A stretch of DNA of 64,000 nucleotides from positions 186,001 to 250,000 of the forward strand of contig CAVYOX010000011.1 of the NCBI GenBank assembly GCA_963770245.1. Reading direction: 5' to 3'. Positions 44,015-53,246 of this stretch are shown here, piece by piece. Numbering within the stretch: position 1 is the stretch's first letter; each line of letters starts with the position of its first letter. A program made the position numbers and the translations under genes. The DNA comes from PALSA-270 sp963770245 (GTDB lineage Bacteria; Acidobacteriota; Terriglobia; Terriglobales; Acidobacteriaceae). Below the pieces are notes generated by a model. It did no database searches and was not told the DNA's origin. It saw only the letters and a program-made list of their open reading frames with translations.

Positions 44015-44758
44015 TTAGTCTCCCACCACGCCGGCAAATAAATCCGTCTCCGCCATCGCCGGTCCGGGTTTTACCATGGCCGCCAGGTGGTATCTCTCCT
44101 CCCGCATGAGCTTGCGCAAACGGTCTTCGACCTTGGTCCAGAGCGGTGCCTGGCTGGTGTGCGCCTTGAATGCGGTGAGTTTGGTTTCCAGATGTCGGCC
44201 AATGTCGAGGAGCAGGGAGCTCGGAGCGAGCGCGACCGGCTGTCGGTCGGGCAGGCTGAAGTTCGCGGTCGAATAGTAGAGTTTTTGCGTCAGGTGTGCT
44301 TGCAGCTGGCTGTTGAGCTGGTCGGGGAAACGGTTATTGCGTCCTGCCCAGTGGAACGCCAGAGTTGCAAACAGGGAAGTCATGGAGTGATCCATGTGGG
44401 CCGTGACGCCGCCTTCCGGGCCAAAGGTCACGATCACCTGCGGACGAAACTCGCGTACCTGCAGGGTGAGGTCGCACACCACGCGGTAAAGATCCTGGCG
44501 ATGCAACTGGCCGTCAGGATAGTCGAGCACCCTGCCCCGGCGAACCCCGAGAATTTCACACGAGGCGGCAAATTCTTGGCGGCGAATGGCCGCCAGTTCA
44601 TGGTCGTTTTGAGCCCCTCCGCGGTGGGTCGCGGCCTGCCCGGAGGTGAGGCACAGAACCGAGGTCTCGACTCCGCGGTCGGCGTATACGCGCAATGCGC
44701 CGCCGAAGCCGCCGGCTTCGTCGTCAGGATGAGCCGTGATGCACATCAGTCGAAGCAT
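44015..44758 (-). CDS. PIG-L/LmbE family deacetylase
   Basis: A 247-residue zinc-dependent N-deacetylase. The family motif AHPDDEAGG is near the N-terminus, and the HMDH of GVTAHMDHSMT gives the third ligand. Such enzymes deacetylate GlcNAc conjugates (including the bacillithiol and mycothiol pathways). I chose the ATG at 44758: the longer frame adds 31 residues before this core. No ribosome site is visible, but a TACAAT box ends 9 nt before the ATG, so the mRNA could be leaderless. The substrate is unknown. Confidence 0.87.
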   Translation of the reverse strand: MLRLMCITAHPDDEAGGFGGALRVYADRGVETSVLCLTSGQAATHRGGAQNDHELAAIRRQEFAASCEILGVRRGRVLDYPDGQLHRQDLYRVVCDLTLQVREFRPQVIVTFGPEGGVTAHMDHSMTSLFATLAFHWAGRNNRFPDQLNSQLQAHLTQKLYYSTANFSLPDRQPVALAPSSLLLDIGRHLETKLTAFKAHTSQAPLWTKVEDRLRKLMREERYHLAAMVKPGPAMAETDLFAGVVGD

Positions 44759-44905
44759 GGACTCGATTGTAGCGTGGGGAGATGCGCTCTGAGGGGGGCG
44801 GCGGAAGAACTCGGGACGGGCTCCAGGTTTTGTCGTCAGGCGGAAAACCATCGCACCGCGGTCCCACTCGGGCCGGCAAGATGGCGACGCGGGTGCGCAC
44901 CAACC

Positions 44906-45661
44906 TCACGCCAGGTTGGCTTTCGCCTCCAGAGCTTCGCTCGCCAGGTTCGCGGGCTCTTCCTCTAGCATAAAGGCCAAGACTTCCTGCGGCACGGTCG
45001 CGTTCCACACCGGGGCGAAGGATTGGCGGTGCTCGGGCGACGGCCCGTGTTCCCGGAGCGCAGCTAGATGATGGGGAGTGCTATAGCCCTTGTTCGAGGC
45101 CAGCCCGTAAGCCGGAAACACCGAATCCCACTCGCAGACCATACGATCGCGTTCCACTTTCGCCAGGATGGAGGCGGCCGCGACGGAGGCGGAAAGCGCG
45201 TCTCCGTGGATGATCGGGTCTTGTGGCAAGTCGCAATCGAGGCGCATGGCATCGACCAGAAGATGATCCGGCCCGGGCTCTAGCTGCAGGACGGCATCGA
45301 GCATGGCCACGCGCGAAGCCTGATAGATGTTGATCTGATCGATGCGGGCGGCATCGACGGCGGCAATGGCCCAGGCAACGGAGTGTTGGCGGATGCGTAT
45401 GGCCAGAACCTCCCGCCGCTCCGGCAAGAGCAGCTTAGAATCGCGTAGTCCGCGGATGCGATACGAGGCATCGAGAATGACGGCGGCGGCTACGACCGGT
45501 CCGAACAGAGAGCCGCGGCCCACCTCGTCGACCCCTGCCACGAGCTGCGCGCCGCCCCGCCAGGCTTTTTTCTCGAAGCGCAGGGTGCAGTGCAGGCGCT
45601 TGAGCAAGCGGAGCTTGGCGGCCGCTGCCGACAGGGTCTTTTCGCGGTCGAGTTGGAGCAT
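44906..45661 (-). CDS. rnhB: Ribonuclease HII
   Basis: A 251-residue enzyme that cleaves RNA of RNA-DNA hybrids at single ribonucleotides. DEVGRGSLFGPV carries the catalytic Asp/Glu pair, DSKLLLPERRE follows, and the later acidic residues are in LLVDAM and SILAKVERDR. It has an extra N-terminal helix (LDREKTLSAAAAKLRLLKR) and a short Glu/Ala tail. The ATG at 45661 is preferred over 45688 and 45745, though no ribosome site separates them clearly. Confidence 0.93.
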   Translation of the reverse strand: MLQLDREKTLSAAAAKLRLLKRLHCTLRFEKKAWRGGAQLVAGVDEVGRGSLFGPVVAAAVILDASYRIRGLRDSKLLLPERREVLAIRIRQHSVAWAIAAVDAARIDQINIYQASRVAMLDAVLQLEPGPDHLLVDAMRLDCDLPQDPIIHGDALSASVAAASILAKVERDRMVCEWDSVFPAYGLASNKGYSTPHHLAALREHGPSPEHRQSFAPVWNATVPQEVLAFMLEEEPANLASEALEAKANLA

Positions 45662-45906
45662 GGGTGACACGGATCTGGACCCAGGCATCTTCGCCGAGAG
45701 CGGGGCTGTGGAGCAAGGAGCAAAACCGGCAAAAACTCTGCGCATCCAGAAAATGTGACTGCTTCGGCTGCGCTTTAGGCGAATGCAAAGCGGAATAGAA
45801 GTAACCTTTGGTGCGAGTTACCAAGGTAAATTGACCCTTTTTCGGCAGCCCTGCTAGGGTCTTAGGAGAAGCGATTTGTCCAGGCGTTTCGCCTGCGATT
45901 ATTTTT

Positions 45907-46677
45907 GTGAAGGACACTACCAAACAGCAGCCGGCGCAGGTGGAACTGTCGAAGTCGGGGCCGGAACGCTCCGACAAGCGACTCCACGTGGCTTTGCCGG
46001 TCCGCATCACCTACTGGGACCAGGACAAGAAGCCGGGCCTCGAGATGGCCTGCACCTATGACATTTCTCCCCACGGAGCAAGGATCAGCAGCCTGCGCTG
46101 CGTGAAGGAAACCGGGGAAATCATTGCCATTGAGCGCGGCCGCAACAAGTCGTTTTGCCGGGTGGTGTGGATTGGCGATGCGAACTCGGAGTTGCGCGGG
46201 CAGATCGGGCTGCAGAGCGTCGAATCGGAACGTACGATGTTTGAAGGCGAATTGCGCGACATGAGCGACGCCTATGACACCATTCTCCGGGACAGCACTC
46301 CGCGCCGGGGGAACGTCGTGGGCGATAAAGGCAATCGCAGAATCCTCGAGCGCTTGCCGGTCAGCGGAGTGGTGGAACTGTTGAAGGAGGGGCGCAACGG
46401 GCCCCAGAAAGTCACCCTGAAAGACCTCTCGGAGATGGGCTGCCTGGTTACCACCAAGCAGGTGCTGCTGCCGGGCACAGATCTGAAGCTAGTGCTGCAC
46501 GTCGCCAACTATGCGGTGAGCTTGAAGGGGCAGGTGAAGCACTCGGCGCTCGATCTGGGGGTTGGCATTGAGTTCAACGAAATCCGCAAGGGCGATCGCG
46601 ATATCTTGAAGTTTCTGCTCCGCAAGCTGGAAGAGAAAAAACTGGAAGAAGTCTTTCACTTGGAAGTCCACCCCTAG
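45907..46677 (+). CDS. Tandem PilZ-domain protein
   Basis: A 256-residue protein with two PilZ units and no other domain. Unit one begins RSDKRLHVALPVRI with CTYDISPHGARI. Unit two begins RRILERLPVSGVVEL with LKDLSEMGCLV. PilZ binds c-di-GMP through RxxxR and DxSxxG. Unit one keeps an Arg-rich start and DIS-HG, unit two has RxxxR-like residues and DLSEMG, so either may bind. It starts with GTG and is divergent from rnhB. No motility gene flanks it. Confidence 0.75.
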   Translation: MKDTTKQQPAQVELSKSGPERSDKRLHVALPVRITYWDQDKKPGLEMACTYDISPHGARISSLRCVKETGEIIAIERGRNKSFCRVVWIGDANSELRGQIGLQSVESERTMFEGELRDMSDAYDTILRDSTPRRGNVVGDKGNRRILERLPVSGVVELLKEGRNGPQKVTLKDLSEMGCLVTTKQVLLPGTDLKLVLHVANYAVSLKGQVKHSALDLGVGIEFNEIRKGDRDILKFLLRKLEEKKLEEVFHLEVHP

Positions 46678-46816
46678 TTCTGCTCCGTGCCTTCGCCGTT
46701 AAAAAACACACACCCAGACATAGGAAGAAAACCATCGGGGAAACGCCACGGCCAGAAACCCCGCAAGCAGCCGAAGGCAGGGCCTCAATCGGTTCGCCCG
46801 CGCCGCGCCTGCAAGT

Positions 46817-48391
46817 CTATTTCTCCCACGCCGTGGCCAGGAACAGGTAGCGAGAGCGCCGGTCATCTTTGTGGGCTTCCGGCCGCTCATCCAAATACAT
46901 CACCTGCCATCCCGTGCCTGAGGAATAGACCGGCCACTTCGGCAAGTCGGGGCCGTTCGGATCGCCGTTGCGCGCAAAATTGACCCAATACTCCTGCATC
47001 TGTTCGCTGAGCTGCCGGTCCTGCGGTCTCCAAGCCACGTGGGCTTTCGAATCGAGCTGGCCAAAGACGTACTCGATTTCCGACGAATGGTATGCCCCGA
47101 GCCCAGGGCCATTGGGGTCGCCGGGTGGCGCGAGGTCGAAGCGATAACGATAGATGGGTTGCTTGCCGGTGCCAGCTTGCGCCTCCATCCACCGCCAGGC
47201 AGACCATGCGATGAAGCGGTCGCCGAGGAAATCTTCGAGAGAACGCTCCGCTTCGGCATCGGTATCGGCCGAGTACAGGCGCAAAAAGTCCGCGGCCTGG
47301 GCGCCGAACTCTTTTTGCGCCGTAGTTTTCATGCTGTCCACCGTGGTCTTTTCCGGCGCAGCCGCCATGGCGGCACTGCCCTCGTCGTGGTTCCATCCCG
47401 CCAGTAGCGGAACGTCGTTCTGCTGGCCGGCAGCGAAGATTGCGGGCAGAGACTCGCGCAGAAAATATCCATCGATGTCAGGAACAAAATTGAAAACGCT
47501 GCCTGGCTTGAAGAAAGCATCGAGCAGCTTCTGTGCAGGCATGGCACGGAGTTCGGCCAGAGTCTGCTCACCGAGAGTAGCCCGGATCAGTTTCTCATCC
47601 CTCTGTTCGCGGGCAGGCAGCGCATCGAAGGCGATTCCGCTGTTGAAAAAAGCTGCGCCGCTCTCCCCGATCGCCTTTTGGAACAAGCCGTGCGCGGCGG
47701 AGGAGGCCATCAGGGCGCTGACCGAAAACGATCCGGCGCTTTCGCCGAAGATGGTCACGTTGCCGGGATCGCCGCCGAACGCGGCGATGTTCGCGCGGAC
47801 CCAGTGGAGGGCGGCCAGCTGGTCGAGCAGGCCGTAGTTGCCGGCTGCATTGCGCCCCGACTCGGCGGCAAGTTCGGGATTCGCGAGAAAACCGAAGATG
47901 CCGAGGCGGTAGTTCATGGAGACCACCACGACGCCTTCTTCGGCCAGAACCGAGCCATCCTGCCGGCCTTCCGAAGTTGAACCGGCCACGAACCCTCCGC
48001 CGTAGATCCACACCATGACGGGCAGCTTTTTGTTGATGGAGGCTGGAGTCCACACGTTCAGGAACAGGCAGTCCTCGCTGTTGCCCGAATCGCGAAAGCC
48101 CATATCGCCGAACACCGGCTTCTGCATGCATCGTGCGCCGAACTCGGTGGCTTGGCGCGCTCCCGTCCACTGCGCTACCGGCTGCGGTGGTCGCCAGCGG
48201 AGGCGACCGAGGGGCGGCGCGGCGTAGGGAATTCCAAGAAAAGCACGAACCCGGCTCGCGCCGTGGCCGGTCACTGCGCCTTCTACGATGCCGGATTCGG
48301 TTTTCACCTGCAGGGCGGCGTCGCTAGCGTTCGAGGCCAGGGGCCAGGACCCGATGGCGAGCAGGAGAAGCCATGTGCGGACGAGGGGCAT
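46817..48391 (-). CDS. Secreted type-B carboxylesterase/lipase
   Basis: A 524-residue exported serine esterase with a signal peptide (MPLVRTWLLLLAIGSWPL...). Family features: FLGIPYAAPPLGRLRWRPP, the oxyanion hole WIYGGGFVAGS, the nucleophile GESAGS and the His in GAYHSSEIEYVF. It lacks a cellulose- or membrane-binding tail. I chose the ATG at 48391 because the signal peptide begins there. It is encoded just past rplS but is not obviously part of the ribosomal operon. Confidence 0.9.
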   Translation of the reverse strand: MPLVRTWLLLLAIGSWPLASNASDAALQVKTESGIVEGAVTGHGASRVRAFLGIPYAAPPLGRLRWRPPQPVAQWTGARQATEFGARCMQKPVFGDMGFRDSGNSEDCLFLNVWTPASINKKLPVMVWIYGGGFVAGSTSEGRQDGSVLAEEGVVVVSMNYRLGIFGFLANPELAAESGRNAAGNYGLLDQLAALHWVRANIAAFGGDPGNVTIFGESAGSFSVSALMASSAAHGLFQKAIGESGAAFFNSGIAFDALPAREQRDEKLIRATLGEQTLAELRAMPAQKLLDAFFKPGSVFNFVPDIDGYFLRESLPAIFAAGQQNDVPLLAGWNHDEGSAAMAAAPEKTTVDSMKTTAQKEFGAQAADFLRLYSADTDAEAERSLEDFLGDRFIAWSAWRWMEAQAGTGKQPIYRYRFDLAPPGDPNGPGLGAYHSSEIEYVFGQLDSKAHVAWRPQDRQLSEQMQEYWVNFARNGDPNGPDLPKWPVYSSGTGWQVMYLDERPEAHKDDRRSRYLFLATAWEK

Positions 48392-48569
48392 CTTGGGGGT
48401 CTCGATCGCCGGAGCTCGTCTCAAGGATTTGCTCATCCGGGTCGGAGGCGCGGCGAGAGCTAGCGCCCTCCCGTGCGGGAACCAATGGGAAGTTTTTCCT
48501 GCTGCCTGTGAAGCCGCGGCGGCCGCGGCTTTTCGCTGCACCGCCGACGCCGGGATCGGTTCCAGGTGG

Positions 48570-48950
48570 CTATTCAGCGACTACGGCTGCTGACGCCGGC
48601 GGTTCGTACGCCACATCCTTCAAGCGGGCGGCTTTGCCGCGCAGGCCGCGCAGGTAGTAGAGCTTGGCGCGGCGGACCTTGGACGAGCGCACCACCTCGA
48701 CCTTGTCGATCACCCGCGCGTTGAGCGGGAAGATGCGCTCGACGCCCTGGCCGAAGCTCATCTTGCGCACGGTAAAACTGGCGTGCGGGCCATGGCTGCG
48801 AGCGATGACGACGCCCTCGAAGGCTTGCAGGCGTTCCTTGTCGCCTTCCTTGATCTTCACATTCACGCGGACGGTGTCGCCGGGAGCAAATGCAGGAATA
48901 TCACTGCGCTTGGTTTTGGCGAGGAGCTTTTCGATGATTTGGTTCGACAT
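48570..48950 (-). CDS. rplS: Ribosomal protein L19
   Basis: A 126-residue L19 of the large subunit at the 30S-50S interface. It has the family parts FAPGDTVRVNVKIKEGDKER, FEGVVIARSH and GQGVERIFPL, then VRRAKLYYLRGLRGKAARL. The tail is Ala-rich (PASAAVVAE). It is the last gene of rpsP-khpA-rimM-trmD-rplS. Confidence 0.97.
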   Translation of the reverse strand: MSNQIIEKLLAKTKRSDIPAFAPGDTVRVNVKIKEGDKERLQAFEGVVIARSHGPHASFTVRKMSFGQGVERIFPLNARVIDKVEVVRSSKVRRAKLYYLRGLRGKAARLKDVAYEPPASAAVVAE

Positions 48951-48979
48951 GACCGTATCCCTTCCTCATTCTATATCGC

Positions 48980-49795
48980 CTAGATCTTCCGCTCATCACT
49001 TTCGCCCACGATCTGGGCCAGTAATTTCTTGTCGGCCTCGCTGAGCGCCGCCTGGTCGACCAGGTCCGGGCGGTTGCGCAGCGTCTTTTCGAGCGCCGTG
49101 CGGCGGCGCCAGCGGCGGATTTCCTCGTGATTGCCTGAAATCAGCACTTCCGGCACCGCCATCCCGCGAAACTCCGAAGGACGGGTGTAGTGCGGATAGT
49201 CCAATAGTCCGCCGGCTGCGCAGGTGGAATTCGGTACGCCCCCGGCTTCCGCTTCCGGGTGCGTGCTGAACGACTCTTGCCGCGTCGAGGCTTCGTTGCC
49301 GACAGCCCCCGGAACGAGCCGCGTCACGGCGTCTAAGATCACCGCTGCGCCTAACTCGCCGCCGCTGAGGACATAGTCCCCGATCGAAAGTTCACGGTCG
49401 GCCAGGTGCTCGCCCACGCGCTCATCTACGCCTTCGTAACGTCCGCAGATCAATACGATTCGCTCGAGGGCGGAAAGTTCTTCGGCCACATGCTGGTCGA
49501 AGCGCTTGCCTTGCGCCGACAAAAGTACCGCGCTCTGCTGGGCGGCGCGGCGCTGATCTCGCGGCGCGATGGCGAGCGCCTCCGTACATTCAAAGATCGG
49601 TTCCGGCTTCAAAACCATGCCTTCGCCGCCGCCGAAAGGGCGGTCATCCACGGTGCGGTGCCGGTCGTGCGCAAAAGCTCGCAAGTCGTGGACCGCAATC
49701 TCCACCAGGCCGAATTCCCGGGCCCGGCGGACGATGCCATAGTCCAGCGGTCCACGAAAGAAGTCGGGGAAAATGGTTACGATGTCGACCTTCAT
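48980..49795 (-). CDS. trmD: tRNA (guanine-37-N1)-methyltransferase TrmD
   Basis: A 271-residue SAM-dependent enzyme that methylates G37 of tRNA next to the anticodon, preventing +1 frameshifting. The trefoil-knot motifs are LICGRYEGVDERV, SIGDYVLSGGELGA and LLDYPHYTRPSEFRG. Between ESFSTHPE and LLDYP there are about 18 residues (EAEAGGVPNSTCAAG) more than in E. coli TrmD. The start at 49795 (MKVDIVTIFPDFF) is the standard N-terminus. Confidence 0.97.
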   Translation of the reverse strand: MKVDIVTIFPDFFRGPLDYGIVRRAREFGLVEIAVHDLRAFAHDRHRTVDDRPFGGGEGMVLKPEPIFECTEALAIAPRDQRRAAQQSAVLLSAQGKRFDQHVAEELSALERIVLICGRYEGVDERVGEHLADRELSIGDYVLSGGELGAAVILDAVTRLVPGAVGNEASTRQESFSTHPEAEAGGVPNSTCAAGGLLDYPHYTRPSEFRGMAVPEVLISGNHEEIRRWRRRTALEKTLRNRPDLVDQAALSEADKKLLAQIVGESDERKI

Positions 49796-49843
49796 CGAGG
49801 ATCTGAAAGCTCGCGAGCCGGGCTCGCGGTCCCTGCAAAGCGC

Positions 49844-50410
49844 TCACCGCTGCTGGCTGCGCTGCTGCTGCTTTTCCTCCGGCGTGAGCGGCGCGTTGAC
49901 TGCGAGCAGGCCTTCGGGTAGCTGCATGCGAATTTGCTTGCGCTCGGGATCCAGGCTCTTCAGGTACGCCTCGGCAAAGGGAATCTCCCATTCCTTGGCT
50001 TCCGCCTTGACCACCAGCAGGGGCGCCTCTCCGGCGCCGAACCGCACCTCCTGCACCGTGCCAACTTCGCGATCCCCGTCAAACACCACGCAGCCAATCA
50101 GGTCGCCGACATAGGTCCAGCCCGGCTCAAGCTGGGCGCGTTGCTCGCGCGGCACCTGGAGCTCAGCTCCCCTGAGTGTTTCGGCATCCGAAATCGAGTC
50201 GACGCCGGCAAACTTCAGAACCAGACGCCCCTGGTGCGGCCAGAGCCGCTCAAGCTGCAAGTCGCGTCGGGTGCCGTCTTTCGCGAGCGCCGACAGCTTC
50301 ATTCCTTCGTGGAATCTGTCGTCGACCTGGGTGTGCAGTTCGGCTGCGACTTCCCCGCGGCGGCCTTGCGTCTTCAAAACGCGGGCGAGAGTGATGAACT
50401 CGGCGGTTAT
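49844..50410 (-). CDS. rimM: Ribosome maturation factor RimM with non-canonical start
   Basis: A 16S/30S maturation factor that binds S19. Family segments: VLKTQGRRGEVAAELHT, GWTYVGDLIGCVVFDG, LVVKAEAKEWEIPFAEAYL. The usual start MxxEFITLARV is encoded from an ATA at 50410 (ATA-ACC-GCC-GAG), which overlaps the khpA stop as ATAA. No ATG, GTG or TTG occurs in this frame before a TTG at 50377, and that would remove the first beta strand. An ATA start or a sequence error is the likely explanation. Confidence 0.85.
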   Translation of the reverse strand: MTAEFITLARVLKTQGRRGEVAAELHTQVDDRFHEGMKLSALAKDGTRRDLQLERLWPHQGRLVLKFAGVDSISDAETLRGAELQVPREQRAQLEPGWTYVGDLIGCVVFDGDREVGTVQEVRFGAGEAPLLVVKAEAKEWEIPFAEAYLKSLDPERKQIRMQLPEGLLAVNAPLTPEEKQQQRSQQR

Positions 50411-50658
50411 TCCAGGATCTCCAACTCGAAGCGCTTGTTCAGCCGGAAGCCAGCGGCATTCACCAGAGAACGCAGGGCGCGCACGGTGCGGCCGTGTTTG
50501 CCGATCGCCTTGCCCATATCGGCAGGGGCGACTTCGAGCTCAATGATAGTCTCGCCGTTTTCCTCAACCTGATACACCAGAACCTCGTCAGGGGCATCGA
50601 CGAGCAGCTTTGCGACATGCTCGACCAAGGTTCGCACATCCCCGGTTGGCTCGCTCAT
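50407..50658 (-). CDS. khpA: KH-domain RNA-binding protein KhpA
   Basis: An 83-residue single KH domain with IGKHGRTVRALRSLV as the GxxG loop (GKHG). KhpA partners KhpB/Jag in other bacteria to bind many RNAs and control cell size. The ATG at 50658 (MSEPTGDVRTLV) is used because it gives the standard length. It sits in its conserved place between rpsP and rimM. Confidence 0.93.
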   Translation of the reverse strand: MSEPTGDVRTLVEHVAKLLVDAPDEVLVYQVEENGETIIELEVAPADMGKAIGKHGRTVRALRSLVNAAGFRLNKRFELEILE

Positions 50659-50707
50659 TTGCGGCTCCAGATCAATGGAATGAAATTTCGCGGCGCGCAG
50701 CGCGAGA

Positions 50708-50959
50708 TCAGGCAACTGGAGCCGGGATGGCCGGCGCCGGTTTCGACACGATCCTGTTGACCCGGTCCGACAGCTTGGCCCCTTTTGAAACCCAGTAGTC
50801 AATGCGCTCGCGCTTGAGTTCAATGCTAGCGGGGTTGGTGCGCGGGTTGTAGGTGCCCACGACCTCCACCGGGAGGCCGTTGCGCGCCCGTTCCTTTTCG
50901 ATCACCACCACGCGATACTGCGGTTGTTTACGCGCACCCGTGCGCTTGAGACGAATCAT
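50708..50959 (-). CDS. rpsP: Ribosomal protein S16
   Basis: An 83-residue small-subunit protein, with MIRLKRTGARKQPQYRVVV, the typical VEVVGTYNPRT and the tail DRVNRIVSKPA. The ATG at 50959 is the family start; a GTG six nt upstream is less likely. It heads the operon with khpA, rimM, trmD and rplS. The 150 nt upstream have no clear promoter that I can identify. Confidence 0.97.
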   Translation of the reverse strand: MIRLKRTGARKQPQYRVVVIEKERARNGLPVEVVGTYNPRTNPASIELKRERIDYWVSKGAKLSDRVNRIVSKPAPAIPAPVA

Positions 50960-51115
50960 TAACACAGAACTTTGGTTCCTTTCCTAGTGCTTCTGGCAGG
51001 AGTGGGACAAGCCGTTATTTTCACAGAATTTAGAGGGGATAGCAAGGGCGGAAGGCGGGAAGGGGCGGGAACGGGGCGGAAGGCAGGGCGAGACCGGACG
51101 AAGACCGCGACGGCT

Positions 51116-52195
51116 TCAGTCAGCCGGGCTCAGTGCCTGGGGCCTGGGTGTCCTATCGCACAGAAAGCCGGCCGCTGACAAGCTGAGCAGAGGGCCGGCG
51201 ACGTTGAAGAGGTAGCGGCCCATGCCCCCTTCTGCCCCGGGGAGGGTATGGTATGCGTTGAGCAGCAGAGCGACCAGAGCTGCAGCCGCCGAGGCCCAGA
51301 CCCAGGGCCGCGGAAATTGTCTAATCCTCACCAGACCAAGCGGCAGGAGCCAAATGAGGATGTACCAGGAATCTTTGTCCAGGAGCGAAACCAACATGTT
51401 CATGCCATGGTTGGAGTGCGAATTCAATCCGGCAGCAAAACTCCAGGGCCAAACCAAGCGAGCCGTAATGCTCGCCTGCAGGATCGTAACCGTCAGCAGT
51501 TCGACTATGGCCATGGCCGCGATCGAAAGCCCAGTCCGAAGACGGTTTGCGTGCTCTCTCGGGGGCGCGCTCTTGGAGAAAAGCCACCAGGCGGCCGCCA
51601 TCGTCACCGAGAAGGGGACAAAGGATTCCTTCGCCAGGGCTCCGAAAACTCCCAAAACCGGCAAGAGCCAGGAGCGGCCAACCAACAGGCTGACGACCAC
51701 TGCCATCAGGAAGAAACCTTCACTGGCGTCCACCAAACCCGCCAACTGAGCGTTGGAGATGGCAAAATTTAGCAGATAGAGCGTGGCCGCAACCAGAGCA
51801 GTCGAATGATTGCCGAACTGCGTGCCGCCCACTCGGAACAACAAAAATGCGGTGCTCGCGACGAACAGTGAATTTACCAGCAAGAATCCGAACCACAACG
51901 GATCCCAGCTTCCGACGTGGCCTTGGGCGAGAGCGTACAAGGGACGCACCAGGTAGGGCTCGAGAACGCGGAAGCGAAAAGGTTCCGGCACCGTGGCCGG
52001 ACCCGTGGTCGCAAGCGTTCGATAGCTCGCGGAATCGGGCAGGAGTTTGCGCGGGTCATAGCGATTGAGCGTGGGATAGCCGAGCCCCAGGCACATGAGG
52101 AAGAAAACGCCCCACAGAAGGAGGCTTTTCGGGAACCCGGGGCCTGGAGGATGGGAGGAAATTGCAGAAACCCTTTCGCATGGCCAGTCATCCAA
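51116..52195 (-). CDS. Polytopic membrane protein, possibly GT-C glycosyltransferase
   Basis: A 359-residue protein with about nine hydrophobic segments. After the first helix comes a large exposed loop (NRYDPRKLLPDSASYRTLA...EPFRFRVLEPYLVRPL) with acidic residues. A first-loop acid motif followed by many helices fits the polyprenol-sugar GT-C class (GT39/GT87-like), but no diagnostic motif proves it. It starts with TTG at 52195, as no ATG is nearby. It stands alone between rpsP and a divergent secreted protein. Confidence 0.65.
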   Translation of the reverse strand: MDDWPCERVSAISSHPPGPGFPKSLLLWGVFFLMCLGLGYPTLNRYDPRKLLPDSASYRTLATTGPATVPEPFRFRVLEPYLVRPLYALAQGHVGSWDPLWFGFLLVNSLFVASTAFLLFRVGGTQFGNHSTALVAATLYLLNFAISNAQLAGLVDASEGFFLMAVVVSLLVGRSWLLPVLGVFGALAKESFVPFSVTMAAAWWLFSKSAPPREHANRLRTGLSIAAMAIVELLTVTILQASITARLVWPWSFAAGLNSHSNHGMNMLVSLLDKDSWYILIWLLPLGLVRIRQFPRPWVWASAAAALVALLLNAYHTLPGAEGGMGRYLFNVAGPLLSLSAAGFLCDRTPRPQALSPAD

Positions 52196-52314
52196 TCGAC
52201 CGCGGAATTCTAGCCCGATTCCCCCGAGGATGAAAGCGAATGCGGCCCGGGCGTCGTTCCCATTTTGCGAAAACTTGGAAAATTAGTATGCTGGGACAGT
52301 CGCTTGTGAGCCCC

Positions 52315-53046
52315 ATGAACCGTAACCCCATTCCGGGCGTGTGCGCATTCCTGGCTATGCTGCTCTCAGCAGCCGCTGCCCAAACTGCGCCTTCCGGTCA
52401 GCCGGAGGTTGCTGCGCCCGCCTCCTATGCTTCGGTCAGCCAACTGAACAGCATGCTGAGCCAACTGGAGCAGGCTTCGCAGGCGACGCAGGTCGATCTA
52501 GCCAAGATGCGAATCGAACGCTGGAAAGCCGACGGAGGCAGCAAACGACAGGCCCAGCAGAATGTGGAGTCGATCGAGCGCAACCTGCAGGAGGCCCTGC
52601 CAGGCATGATTGCCGAGCTGCGGAGCTCGCCCGAAAGTCTGCCCTCGAGTTTTAGACTCTATCGCAATCTGGACGCGCTCTACGACGTGTTTGGCGCGGT
52701 CGTCGAGTCGGCGGGCGCCTGGGGCTCGAAGGACGAGTTCCAATCGCTCGAGAACGACTTGAGCGCGCTCGAGAAATCGCGACACGGGTTTGCCGACCGC
52801 ATGGAAAGTCTGGCTTCTGCCAAGGAAACGGAACTGGCCCGCCTCCGCAGCGAAGCGCGAAGCGCGCAGGCGGCAGCCAATTCAGCCCCCCCCAAGAAAA
52901 CGATCGTCGATGATACCGAGCCGGTGAAGCCGGTGAAGAAGGTGGTAAAAAAGAAGCCAGCCGCCAAATCGACCAAGCCGGCCACCCCGGCCACCCCGGG
53001 TGCGGCGACCGCTCCGGCCCCAACCCCGCCGCCGAAGCCCCAATAA
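52315..53046 (+). CDS. Secreted coiled-coil hypothetical protein
   Basis: A 243-residue exported protein with signal peptide (about residues 1-23, ending AAAAQ). The middle is helical and Gln/Glu/Leu-rich (SVSQLNSMLSQLEQASQ, FQSLENDLSALEKSRHGF), so coiled coil is likely. The last ~50 residues are Lys/Pro/Ala-rich and disordered. I do not recognise the family. Start: ATG at 52315 for the signal peptide, or 52288 with a longer leader. Confidence 0.7.
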   Translation: MNRNPIPGVCAFLAMLLSAAAAQTAPSGQPEVAAPASYASVSQLNSMLSQLEQASQATQVDLAKMRIERWKADGGSKRQAQQNVESIERNLQEALPGMIAELRSSPESLPSSFRLYRNLDALYDVFGAVVESAGAWGSKDEFQSLENDLSALEKSRHGFADRMESLASAKETELARLRSEARSAQAAANSAPPKKTIVDDTEPVKPVKKVVKKKPAAKSTKPATPATPGAATAPAPTPPPKPQ

Positions 53047-53216
53047 GCAACCTGAAGAACCCTTTCGCTGCCTTTCCGACCCCCGGCTGTCGACCGCAGG
53101 CTTTTTGGCAGCTCCCGGAGCTAGAGCGCGAGGCTTTCACCACCCCCACCCACCCCGCGCTTTCGCCCAAGGCGGAGCTTTGACCTAAGCCGTTGAAATA
53201 AAAATAGTTGCTTCCT

Positions 53217-53246
53217 GGAACCCAAGGCCCCGGGGTGGGGTCTATA
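53217..53246 (+). promoter_or_regulatory. Candidate ECF-type promoter (autoregulation)
   Basis: GGAACCC (53217-53223), a 16-nt spacer, then GTCTAT (53240-53245) matches the RpoE-like GGAAC-N15/16-GTCT pattern. It lies about 90 nt before the ECF sigma gene, so self-activation is likely. A TATAAT box at 53316-53321 also precedes the gene and may give sigma-70 transcription. Confidence 0.5.

Noticed and set aside
43944..44019. tRNA-like remnant on the minus strand (D-arm and T-arm words, 3' ACCA)
   Set aside because: GCCAAGTGG, GTTCGAATCC and a terminal GCGCGCACCA occur in tRNA order, but the acceptor strands do not pair and no sound anticodon arm forms. It may be a decayed tRNA, but cannot be supported as a gene.
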